This document shows, piece by piece, positions 24,907 through 33,056 of a stretch of DNA of 64,000 bases. Source of the DNA: Fretibacter rubidus (lineage in GTDB: Bacteria > Pseudomonadota > Alphaproteobacteria > Caulobacterales > Maricaulaceae); the NCBI RefSeq assembly GCF_041429785.1, contig NZ_CP163423.1, positions 1,426,001 through 1,490,000 of the forward strand, given 5' to 3'. How positions within the stretch are numbered: position 1 is the stretch's first letter; the number at the start of each line of letters is the position of its first letter. Below the pieces are notes generated by a model. That model had not been told where the DNA came from. It worked only from the letters and a program-made list of their open reading frames with translations, and ran no database searches. Made by a program: the position numbers and the translations under genes.

Positions 24907-26261
24907 GCGATATTTCTAGGAAGTTTGCGCAATATGCGCTGAGCCAATCCGTATTTTCAGACAGCGCCTATGATAGTGCCAAGACATTTATTCTTGATAG
25001 TCTAGGTGTCGGGATCGCTGGTTCAAGAGCACCGTTCTCAGCTGCAGTGTGGACAGTAGCGAAAAATTGGGGGCAGGGCGAAGGCGCTCATGTTTGGGGT
25101 CGCGGAGTCAAAACCCCAACCGCAACAGCAGCTTATATGAACGGATTTCAAATTCACTCTATGGAATATGATTGCGTGCATGAACCCGCCGTTGTTCATC
25201 CCATGGCTACGATATTTGCTGCGGTTTCTGCGGAAGCTGAACGTCAAAACGGCGTCACAGGGTTTCAGTTGATGGAAGCCGTCATTGTCGCTGTCGATAT
25301 CGCCGTAGAACTTGGTGTGGTAGTGCGCTCCCCGCTTAAGTTCTTTCGCCCAGCCACGGCGGGATTATTTGGGGCAACATTGGGTATCGCAAGGCTGCGC
25401 GGATTTGATGTTCCAACGGCACTCTCTGCTATGGGATGTGCACTCGCCCAGTGCGCAGGTGTGATGCAAGCCCATGTCGAGGGAAAACCAACGCTACCCG
25501 TGCAAATCGCTGGGGCTGCGCGTGCAGCTGTCGTGGCCTGTGATTTGGCAGAAGCGGGCCTGCACGGGCCAGAGCATAGTCTTGACGGGCCATATGGATA
25601 TTTTGCCATGTTTGAAGATGAGGTTGATATAAATTCGGCGGCGGATTTGATTGGTAAAATCCACCGCATTACCGAAGTCAGCTGGAAGCCTTTTCCTACA
25701 GGACGCGCCGCACAAGGCGGGATCGTTCTTTTACAAAATTTGATGAAACAAGGTGTTACGCCCGAAAGTCTGGACAGTTTAGTGCTGTCCGCGCCGCCGA
25801 TTATTCCGCGCCTTGTGAACCGCCCTGCTGGTGTTGATATGACGGCCAATTATGCGCGTCTTTGCTTCCCTTATTTAGGTGCCATCACCTTGCTGCGCGG
25901 GACCGTGGGGTTGGATGATTTTACAAAGGACGATTTGGGCAATTCGGATATTCACGCCTTAGCGTCAAAGATACAAGTTGAGACAAATCATATTGCCGAC
26001 CCAGCCGAATTTGTGCCCCAAAGTATGACCGCAAAGCTCTCTAATGGGGAGGAACGCATAGCTATGATTGCTAAATTGTTTGGCTCACCCGCTGACCCAT
26101 TATCGCAATCGCAACATATCGATAAATTTAAAAATTGTGTTGCCTTTGGTTTGAGTGATGTCAAAGCCAAACAGGTCGCTGACAGGCTCATTGCACTTAT
26201 CGATAATTTAGAGGGTTCAGAAGACTGCAGCGAGGTATTTACGCTGGCTTCGGGCAAATAA
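24903..26261 (+). CDS. MmgE/PrpD family protein, copy 2
   Basis: A 452-residue paralog of the preceding gene. Family blocks: FILDSLGVGIAGSRAPFSAA near the N-terminus, the DCVHEPAVVHPMATIFAA segment, and VSWKPFPTGRAAQGGI in the place of the usual KPYPSCRYTH motif. The changed C-terminal motif means its active site differs from copy 1, so one of the two may be catalytic and the other structural, or they act on different intermediates. It begins in an ATGA overlap with copy 1 and is followed after 3 bp by the acyl-CoA ligase. Confidence 0.86.
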   Translation: MSDISRKFAQYALSQSVFSDSAYDSAKTFILDSLGVGIAGSRAPFSAAVWTVAKNWGQGEGAHVWGRGVKTPTATAAYMNGFQIHSMEYDCVHEPAVVHPMATIFAAVSAEAERQNGVTGFQLMEAVIVAVDIAVELGVVVRSPLKFFRPATAGLFGATLGIARLRGFDVPTALSAMGCALAQCAGVMQAHVEGKPTLPVQIAGAARAAVVACDLAEAGLHGPEHSLDGPYGYFAMFEDEVDINSAADLIGKIHRITEVSWKPFPTGRAAQGGIVLLQNLMKQGVTPESLDSLVLSAPPIIPRLVNRPAGVDMTANYARLCFPYLGAITLLRGTVGLDDFTKDDLGNSDIHALASKIQVETNHIADPAEFVPQSMTAKLSNGEERIAMIAKLFGSPADPLSQSQHIDKFKNCVAFGLSDVKAKQVADRLIALIDNLEGSEDCSEVFTLASGK

Positions 26262-26264
26262 CAT

Positions 26265-27665
26265 ATGTCAAACGCACAGGCGCCTACATATTTTGATTGG
26301 GTCAAGCCCGATGATATTCGTGCGGATCACCCCATTGGCAACGACTTTGTGCAGTTCGCTAAAAACATAAGCCGAGACGAATTATTTGCGCATCAAAACC
26401 GCCTGTTCAAACGCATGTTAAAGCGGGCCTGGATGACACCGTTTTATCAAAAATTATGGGGCGAGCAAGGCATTGAGACTGGAGATATCAAAGGGTTAGA
26501 GGACCTACATAAACTCCCTATTTATGACAAATCAGACATTATGGCCTCGATAGAGCGAAAGCCGCCTTTTGGAGATTTCTCTGCCCTTGAAACCTATGGC
26601 GACAATCAGCCGCCGGTAAAATTTCACACAACATCTGGCACAACCGGTAAACCGCAGGTGCTGATATTTGGGCCGAAATCACGAGAAGTGCAGAACTTAC
26701 TCCTTGCGCGACTTTATACGCTACAAGGTATTGGAAAAGGCGATATTGTTCATTCTGTTTATGGGCATGGCCCTATTAACGGCGGTCACTATGTTCGCGA
26801 AGCCGTAACGCATTGGACGCAAGCCATATTTGTGTCTGCTGGAACAGGTGTAGAGACCCGGTCTGTCAAGCAAGTCGAAATGATGCGTGATTTCGGTGCT
26901 ACGGCCATCGTGGGCTTCGCTGATTATATTAAAAAGCTAGCAAAAATAGCACGTGAAGCCGGTATTGAGCCGGGCGTTGATATTCCTGTTCGCACCATTT
27001 CGGGCCACATGGGTCGTGAAGACAAAGCCTCTGTCTCTGAGATGTGGGGCGGGGCGGAATGTTACGACTGGTATGGTGTTGGCGATACGGGGGCAATCGC
27101 GGGTGAGGGGCCTGACCAAGACGGCTTATACGTCATGGAAGACGCGCAATATCTAGAAATTTGCGATATAGACACGGGTAAAGCCGTTCCAGATGGTCAA
27201 ACGGGGGATATGGTTTGCACGTGTCTATACAAAGATGACGTCTATCCCATCATCAGGTTTAATACCCATGACGTCTCCGCTGTAAGAACAGGAAAATCCA
27301 GTCTTGATCTGAATTTTACACGCATCGAAGGGTTTTTAGGGCGTTCTGATAATATGGTGAAACTCCGCGGTATCAATATTTTCCCGCAAGCCATTGGCCC
27401 CCTTATGGAAGAAATCGATGCTTTTGGCGGTGAGTTTTACTGCAAAGTTGATCGTGATGCTGCTGGGCGTGATGAGATGACTGTAGTCGCTGAGTGTAAA
27501 GCGCCAACAGATGATATTTTGGTGCCAAAGTTTGAGGCCTTGTTGAAAGAAAAATTAGGTCTAGGTATGGCGGTAAAGTTAGTGCCAATGGGTTCCACCA
27601 GTGATACAACGCAGGTTGATGTGCGGCAAAAGCCCATACGTTTGGTTGATACACGGTTTAAATAA
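26265..27665 (+). CDS. Phenylacetate-CoA ligase-like adenylate-forming enzyme
   Basis: A 466-residue acyl-CoA ligase of the PaaK branch (shorter than fatty-acyl ligases). The P-loop FHTTSGTTGKPQ lies at residues 120-131, WYGVGDTGAIAGEG is the adenylate-binding A5-like motif, and YPIIRFNTHDVSAV plus LGRSDNMVKLRGINIFPQAI carry the A7/A8 hinge. It activates a carboxylic acid with ATP and joins it to CoA. In this operon it gives an ATP-driven alternative to the three CoA-transferases. The PaaK-type fold favours an aryl or small cyclic acid. Start ATG 26265; stop overlaps the amidase start (TAATG). Confidence 0.88.
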   Translation: MSNAQAPTYFDWVKPDDIRADHPIGNDFVQFAKNISRDELFAHQNRLFKRMLKRAWMTPFYQKLWGEQGIETGDIKGLEDLHKLPIYDKSDIMASIERKPPFGDFSALETYGDNQPPVKFHTTSGTTGKPQVLIFGPKSREVQNLLLARLYTLQGIGKGDIVHSVYGHGPINGGHYVREAVTHWTQAIFVSAGTGVETRSVKQVEMMRDFGATAIVGFADYIKKLAKIAREAGIEPGVDIPVRTISGHMGREDKASVSEMWGGAECYDWYGVGDTGAIAGEGPDQDGLYVMEDAQYLEICDIDTGKAVPDGQTGDMVCTCLYKDDVYPIIRFNTHDVSAVRTGKSSLDLNFTRIEGFLGRSDNMVKLRGINIFPQAIGPLMEEIDAFGGEFYCKVDRDAAGRDEMTVVAECKAPTDDILVPKFEALLKEKLGLGMAVKLVPMGSTSDTTQVDVRQKPIRLVDTRFK

Positions 27666-28969
27666 TGAATAAAAAACAATCGCTTGAGGACCTAACTTTA
27701 AGTCAATTGCGAGAGGCGTTTCTCGCCAAAACTTTAACCCCTAGCGACTTCCTAGAGTTTTGCCTTGATTGTATTGACCGCCTCAATCCTAAAATAAACG
27801 CCGTTCTCGAGATCTACGCAGACACAGCTCGTGCGGCCGCGGCGGCATCAACAGAGCGTTATGCGGCAGGACGTGCCCGTTCTGCGATTGACGGCATGCC
27901 AATGGGTGTGAAAGCTAATATCGCGGTTCGGGGTTACGTCTGTCATGCGGGCATAAAAGCTTATGAAGACCGTATCGCGAAATATGACGCAGATATTGTG
28001 CACCAATTACGGCGCGCAGGCGCAATTATCATTGGGTCGCTGAATATGGAGGAGGGCGCATTAGGGGCGCAAACTGACAATCCATGGTTTGGTAAATGCT
28101 ATAATCCCGTCAAAGACGGCTATACCCCCGGTGGGTCAAGCGGGGGGTCAGCTGCGGCCGTTGCAGCGGGAATGATGCCAGCCTCGCTTGGCACTGATAC
28201 AATGGGCAGTGTGCGTATTCCGTCGTCCTATTGTGGTATTGTCGGGTTTAAACCCACGCCTGGAACCTATTCGACGAAAGGGGTAATTCCGCTGTCTACG
28301 ACACTCGATACCGTCGGCACACATACGAAGACAGTGAAAGATGCCGTCATGATTTACGGGGCTGTTACTGGATTTAAGGGCAAGATTGACACTCGCGCAC
28401 CGCGTAATATGTCGCCTTTTGACATCAGCCAATCGGACGTATCGCCAGATGTCTCGACGGCATTTGTCGCTGCTTTGGAGACGATAAATATCCCGACGAC
28501 CGTGCCAGTATTAAAGGGTTATGATTATTCCAAGCAGCGCCGTGCAGGACTTATCATAAGTGAGTATGAGGGCGCGAAATACCACGCGCATAAAAATTTT
28601 GAAACATCTGACGGCTTTAGCGAACAGTTTAAATCTATGCTGGCGTTTGGGGCAAAACAAAGCCCCCAGAAAATAACAGAGGCAAAAGAAAAGCTATCAA
28701 ATGCAACCCATATGGCTGATGATTTTTTTAATGATGCGTCTTGTCTTATCGCGCCAACAGCCCCCCAAACGGCATTTGAATTTGGGCAAGACGTTCCCGT
28801 CAATCAGGCTGATTTTACGGCTTTTGCTAATTTCGCAAAACTTCCTGCGCTAAGCTTACCGATTGGCAACGACACTCACGGACTTCCGATTGGTTTGCAA
28901 GTCATGGCCAAATCTGGGCGCGACCGGGCATTATTGGGCATGGCTTTGGCCTTAGAGGCAAAATTTTAG
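27665..28969 (+). CDS. Amidase (amidase-signature family)
   Basis: A 434-residue amidase-signature enzyme. The Ser-cisSer-Lys triad is visible: Lys83 in MGVKANIAVRG, the GGSSGGSAAAVAAG loop at 157-170 with the cis-Ser, and nucleophile Ser182 in GTDTMGSVRIPSSYCG (most relatives have GGS, here MGS). It hydrolyses a carboxamide to acid and ammonia. Together with the isochorismatase-type hydrolase and three deacetylase-fold hydrolases it makes five C-N hydrolases in one cluster. No signal peptide. Last of the tightly packed genes; 57 bp separate it from the aldehyde dehydrogenase. Confidence 0.9.
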   Translation: MNKKQSLEDLTLSQLREAFLAKTLTPSDFLEFCLDCIDRLNPKINAVLEIYADTARAAAAASTERYAAGRARSAIDGMPMGVKANIAVRGYVCHAGIKAYEDRIAKYDADIVHQLRRAGAIIIGSLNMEEGALGAQTDNPWFGKCYNPVKDGYTPGGSSGGSAAAVAAGMMPASLGTDTMGSVRIPSSYCGIVGFKPTPGTYSTKGVIPLSTTLDTVGTHTKTVKDAVMIYGAVTGFKGKIDTRAPRNMSPFDISQSDVSPDVSTAFVAALETINIPTTVPVLKGYDYSKQRRAGLIISEYEGAKYHAHKNFETSDGFSEQFKSMLAFGAKQSPQKITEAKEKLSNATHMADDFFNDASCLIAPTAPQTAFEFGQDVPVNQADFTAFANFAKLPALSLPIGNDTHGLPIGLQVMAKSGRDRALLGMALALEAKF

Positions 28970-29026
28970 AAACAAAGCCCATCTTTAGCCGTATAGTAAT
29001 TTCCTATAACACTGCAAGGGACCGCT

Positions 29027-30391
29027 ATGGCTATCCAGACACGTAATCCGGCAACGGGTGAGATATTAAAAACTTTCGAGCCGCATAGCGATGCCGAGGT
29101 TGATTTGCGTATCGCTAAGTCTGTGGTTGCGCATAATGAATTGCGCCTTTGGAGCCTAGAGAAACGCGCGACACACATGCGCAAGGTCGCCCAAATCCTA
29201 CGCGATGAAGCGGAGGTCTTGGGCGAAGTTGCTACGTTAGAAATGGGCAAGACGCTTACCGCCGCAATTGCCGAAGTGAACAAATGTGCGCTCGGTACAG
29301 AATATTATGCAGATACGGCAGCTGAGCATTTAGCTGACGATATTGTCAAAACTGACGCGCAGAAATCATATCGCAAATATCTCCCACTAGGGCCTGTTCT
29401 GGCAGTCATGCCGTGGAATTATCCGATATGGCAGGTCATGCGCTTTGCTGCACCCGCGCTTATGGCGGGAAATACTGGACTATTAAAACATGCATCAAAT
29501 GTGCCGCAATGCGCGCTTTATATTGAAGATATTTTTACGAGAGCTGGGTTTCCCGACGGTGCGTTCCAGACCCTTTTGATCGGCGGCGCAAGGGTCGAGC
29601 GCATATTGCGTGATGACCGCATAATGGCAGCGACACTGACGGGATCAGAACCCGCAGGGGCGTCTGTGGCCGCAATATGCGGGAGTGAAATTAAGCCGAC
29701 AGTGTTGGAGCTTGGCGGATCAGATGCCTTTATGGTAATGCCGTCAGCTGACATTGATAAGGCCGTAAGTGTGGGCACAAAGGCCCGTACACAGAATAAT
29801 GGACAAAGCTGCATTGCGGCTAAGCGCTTTATTGTTCACGCCGATATCTATGATGATTTTAAAGCCCGTTTAAAATCAAGTTTTGAAGCCTTGGTTGTCG
29901 GTGACCCTATGGACGCGACAACTGATATTGGCCCGCTTGTCAACGCGCAAAGTCGTGACGAGGTTGTTGGGAAGGTCGAGCGTGCCTTAAAAGACGGCGC
30001 CATTCGAGTTTGCGGGGCAGACGCAATGGATGGGCCAGGTTATTTCTTCACACCCGGTATCATTGAAAATATACCCGAGACGTCTTCTATCTACCGAGAA
30101 GAAATATTTGCGCCTGTGGCTCTGTTGTTCAAAGCGCGTGATATTGACCACGCTCTAGAGATTGCCAATGACAGTCCGTTTGGGCTGGGCGGGGCCATAT
30201 TTACACATGACAAATCAGAACAAGATGTCGCTATTCGGGATTTACAAGCGGGCGCAACTTTTGTGAACGCTATGACATCATCAAATCCGCATTTGCCATT
30301 TGGCGGGATTAAACGATCAGGATATGGCCGAGAACTCGCTGCAGAAGGCATTCGGGCTTTTTGTAACGTCAAAACAGTCTATATTGCTTAG
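29027..30391 (+). CDS. Aldehyde dehydrogenase, succinate-semialdehyde dehydrogenase type
   Basis: A 454-residue NAD(P)-dependent aldehyde dehydrogenase. The catalytic Cys262 lies in NNGQSCIAAKRF and the general base Glu228 in LELGGSDAFMV; MPWNYPIWQ (about 128) binds the cofactor. The short length and the FAAPALMAGNTGLLKHASNVPQ region place it with the Sad/GabD-like succinate-semialdehyde dehydrogenases. It has a good AAGGGA ribosome site 8 bp before ATG 29027. In the pathway it would turn a semialdehyde (possibly succinate or methylmalonate semialdehyde) into an acid feeding the TCA cycle. It could be on a second transcript with scoAB. Confidence 0.9.
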   Translation: MAIQTRNPATGEILKTFEPHSDAEVDLRIAKSVVAHNELRLWSLEKRATHMRKVAQILRDEAEVLGEVATLEMGKTLTAAIAEVNKCALGTEYYADTAAEHLADDIVKTDAQKSYRKYLPLGPVLAVMPWNYPIWQVMRFAAPALMAGNTGLLKHASNVPQCALYIEDIFTRAGFPDGAFQTLLIGGARVERILRDDRIMAATLTGSEPAGASVAAICGSEIKPTVLELGGSDAFMVMPSADIDKAVSVGTKARTQNNGQSCIAAKRFIVHADIYDDFKARLKSSFEALVVGDPMDATTDIGPLVNAQSRDEVVGKVERALKDGAIRVCGADAMDGPGYFFTPGIIENIPETSSIYREEIFAPVALLFKARDIDHALEIANDSPFGLGGAIFTHDKSEQDVAIRDLQAGATFVNAMTSSNPHLPFGGIKRSGYGRELAAEGIRAFCNVKTVYIA

Positions 30392-30414
30392 CAACAAATA
30401 TTACGGGAGAGACC

Positions 30415-31125
30415 ATGAGCAAGGTTTATAAGAACGCGGCAGATGCCTTGGATGGTCTTACCTTTGACGGCATGACTGTCATGTCAGGCGGGTTTGGTCT
30501 TTGCGGCATTGCGGAGAACCTTATTGCGGCGCTACGCGATAGCGGTGCCAAAGACCTAACGGTTGTGTCAAACAATGCGGGTGTCGACGGCTTCGGTTTG
30601 GGGCAATTATTAGAAACCCGACAAATCAAAAAAATGATTAGCTCCTATGTTGGTGAGAACAAAGAATTTGAACGCCAATATTTGTCAGGAGAACTGGAGC
30701 TTGAATTTAATCCGCAGGGCACATTAGCAGAGCGCATCCGAGCAGGCGGCGCAGGCGTTCCAGGCTTTTACACGAAAACAGGGGTCGGCACGCTGATTGC
30801 TGACGGCAAAGAGCACAAAGACTTTCCCAACGATGAGGGAAAGCCCGAGACCTATATCATGGAGACAGGTTTGCGGGCTGACCTTTCTATTATGAAAGCG
30901 TGGAAAGGCGACGCCGAAGGTAATCTGATTTTCAATGCGACGGCGCGAAATTTTAACCCGCTTATGGCAACGGCGGGCAAGTTTACGGTTGTTGAAGTTG
31001 ATGAAATTGTCCCCACGGGCAGTCTTGACCCCAACTTTATCCATACGCCAGGTGTATTTGTGCAGCGCATTATCCAAGCGGAAACGGAAAAACGGATTGA
31101 AAATTTAACCGTGCGGGAGGGCTAA
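30415..31125 (+). CDS. scoA: 3-oxoacid CoA-transferase subunit A
   Basis: A 236-residue alpha subunit of class I 3-oxoacid CoA-transferase (SCOT). The GFGLCGIAENLIAALRDSG start, LTVVSNNAGVDGFGLG block and TAMIMK-type ADLSIMKAWKGDAEGNL segment are diagnostic. With subunit B it moves CoA from succinyl-CoA to acetoacetate or another 3-oxoacid. Start ATG 30415 has a GGGAGAG ribosome site. Subunit B begins 3 bp after the stop. In this cluster it could use the acetoacetate made by the HMG-CoA-lyase-like enzyme. Confidence 0.93.
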   Translation: MSKVYKNAADALDGLTFDGMTVMSGGFGLCGIAENLIAALRDSGAKDLTVVSNNAGVDGFGLGQLLETRQIKKMISSYVGENKEFERQYLSGELELEFNPQGTLAERIRAGGAGVPGFYTKTGVGTLIADGKEHKDFPNDEGKPETYIMETGLRADLSIMKAWKGDAEGNLIFNATARNFNPLMATAGKFTVVEVDEIVPTGSLDPNFIHTPGVFVQRIIQAETEKRIENLTVREG

Positions 31126-31128
31126 TCA

Positions 31129-31782
31129 ATGTCAGATAAAACAACAGGTTGGACACGTGACGAAATGGCGGCACGCGCGGCAAAAGAGTTAGAGGACGGT
31201 TTTTACGTCAACCTTGGCATTGGCATTCCAACGTTAGTGGCGAACCATATTCCTGAAGGGATGGATGTCACGCTGCAATCGGAAAACGGTATGCTGGGCA
31301 TGGGACCTTTTCCCGTGGCAGGCGAAGAGAATCCTGACCTGATTAATGCCGGCAAGCAAACCATTACAACCCTTCCTAAATCTAGTTTCTTTGACAGTGC
31401 AACTAGCTTTGCCATGATACGCGGCGGGCATATTGATCTGTCTATTTTGGGGGCTATGGAAGTCGCGGAAAATGGTGACATCGCCAATTGGATGATACCC
31501 GGTAAAATGGTCAAAGGTATGGGCGGCGCCATGGATTTGGTCGCAGGCGTTAAACGCTGTATCGCGCTGTTTGATCACACAAATAAGCGCGGCGAGAGCA
31601 AGTTTTTGAAAAGCTGTACGCTTCCCCTTACAGGAAAAAATTGCATCGACATGGTCATTACCGACCTCGGCGTTTTCGCTAGAGATGGTGAGCAGAGACG
31701 CTTTAGATTGGTCGAGATGGCCACAGGCGTCAGCGTGGAGGAGATCAAAGCCAAGACTGACGCTGATGTAATTTATGAATAA
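31129..31782 (+). CDS. scoB: 3-oxoacid CoA-transferase subunit B
   Basis: A 217-residue beta subunit of SCOT. The catalytic glutamate that carries the CoA thioester is Glu52 in [11 protein letters not shown], and [36 protein letters not shown] (in part: [12 protein letters not shown]) and [17 protein letters not shown] follow in family order. Full length. It forms the active enzyme with the preceding subunit and probably ends the main catabolic transcript; the serine hydrolase gene starts 65 bp downstream. Confidence 0.93.
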   Translation: MSDKTTGWTRDEMAARAAKELEDGFYVNLGIGIPTLVANHIPEGMDVTLQSENGMLGMGPFPVAGEENPDLINAGKQTITTLPKSSFFDSATSFAMIRGGHIDLSILGAMEVAENGDIANWMIPGKMVKGMGGAMDLVAGVKRCIALFDHTNKRGESKFLKSCTLPLTGKNCIDMVITDLGVFARDGEQRRFRLVEMATGVSVEEIKAKTDADVIYE

Positions 31783-31847
31783 GATAGACACGTCGATACG
31801 CTCATAATTTTCTTGCATCGCCGTCGCTCTGGCCCATAATTAATTTC

Positions 31848-33056
31848 ATGACCATAACAAGACGCGAAAACTTATCCCTGTTATTCGGTGCTGCGGCGCT
31901 ATCAGCGTGCGGATCTCGCGAAAGTAAAACCGAGCCAAGACCGTTGTTATCCCCCTTGGCGGGAGCAGGACTTGTTGTTGTGCAAAACGGCGAGCGGGTA
32001 TTTGAAAACGCCGCTGGTTATGCGGCAGGTCTAGACCCGTCAGAAGACTTGCCGAAACGCCCTTTCACACTCGACTCTCCGTTTCGGGTGGCGTCAATTT
32101 CTAAAGTCGTTGTTCTTTTGACGGCGATGGGAATGGCGGATCAAGGCGTTATCAATCTCGACGATGATATTTCTGATATGATCGGTGTGACACTGCGTAA
32201 CCCGCAATACCCTGATCAAATCATTACATTGCAAAATATATTATCGCACCGTTCGTCTATTTCTGATCCGGCCGTTTATTGGACTGACCCGTCAGGTGAC
32301 ATTCGATCACTTTTATCGGATGATATGTTTAATGACGGACACCCTGGGTCATGGTTTGAATATGCCAATATCAATTACGGTATTGCGGCGACGGCCATGG
32401 AGGCGGTTGGCGGAGAACGGTTTGACGGTCTCACCCGGCGCTATGTCTTAGACGACTTGGGTATTGATGCGGGCTTTAATTGGGCGGGTATGAGTGCGTC
32501 GACACGCAAAGGCGGTGCAACTCTATACCGCAAAGTTGATGGTCAGATGACAATCCAAGTCGACGGCCCAGAAACATTTACTGGGAGCGGGCCAACGCTT
32601 TACGGCAACGACCCAAATTTCATTTTAGAAGACTATGTTCCGGGCAAAAATGGGACGTTATTGTCACCCCAGGGTGGTCTTCGCGCGAGCCTGAATGATC
32701 TTGTCAAATTGGCCCAAAAACTAGCGAATTATCCGCAGCTTCATAGCGCTGACTGGATTTATGACGGCTCAAATGGTGCCGGTGACGGCGGCCATTTTGT
32801 TAGTTTTGGTGCAGGACTTTATGTCTATCCACCAGAGCTATCACCGATAAAGGGCCAATTGATGGTGGGACACCACGGTGAAGCCTACGGCATGTATGGC
32901 GGTATGTGGCATCTGCCGCAAATCAATGCGCAAATTGTGCATGCTGTAACGGCAACGCCAGAACCTGCGCGGCCGTATTTTGAAGGGCCACCCGCGATAG
33001 CACCAGAGTCGCGGGAGTTACTGGATAAGGCGATGTCAGTCTTAGGGTTAGCTTAA
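31848..33056 (+). CDS. Beta-lactamase-fold serine hydrolase, lipoprotein
   Basis: A 402-residue class C beta-lactamase / esterase-type serine hydrolase. The SxxK motif is Ser83-Ile-Ser-Lys86 in FRVASISKVV, and Tyr172-Ala-Asn174 supplies the YxN motif. The N-terminus TRRENLSLLFGAAALSAC has two arginines and a lipobox with Cys21, so it is likely exported (perhaps by Tat) and lipid-anchored. Family members are esterases, D-aminopeptidases or carboxypeptidases. It stands between the catabolic operon and the envelope genes, so it may serve either. Its stop shares TTAA with the convergent sulfotransferase gene. Confidence 0.87.
   Translation: MTITRRENLSLLFGAAALSACGSRESKTEPRPLLSPLAGAGLVVVQNGERVFENAAGYAAGLDPSEDLPKRPFTLDSPFRVASISKVVVLLTAMGMADQGVINLDDDISDMIGVTLRNPQYPDQIITLQNILSHRSSISDPAVYWTDPSGDIRSLLSDDMFNDGHPGSWFEYANINYGIAATAMEAVGGERFDGLTRRYVLDDLGIDAGFNWAGMSASTRKGGATLYRKVDGQMTIQVDGPETFTGSGPTLYGNDPNFILEDYVPGKNGTLLSPQGGLRASLNDLVKLAQKLANYPQLHSADWIYDGSNGAGDGGHFVSFGAGLYVYPPELSPIKGQLMVGHHGEAYGMYGGMWHLPQINAQIVHAVTATPEPARPYFEGPPAIAPESRELLDKAMSVLGLA

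Noticed and set aside
31848-33056. Considered calling this an antibiotic-resistance beta-lactamase
   Set aside because: SxxK and YxN are shared by esterases and peptidases of the same fold; lipoprotein form and context do not support a resistance role.
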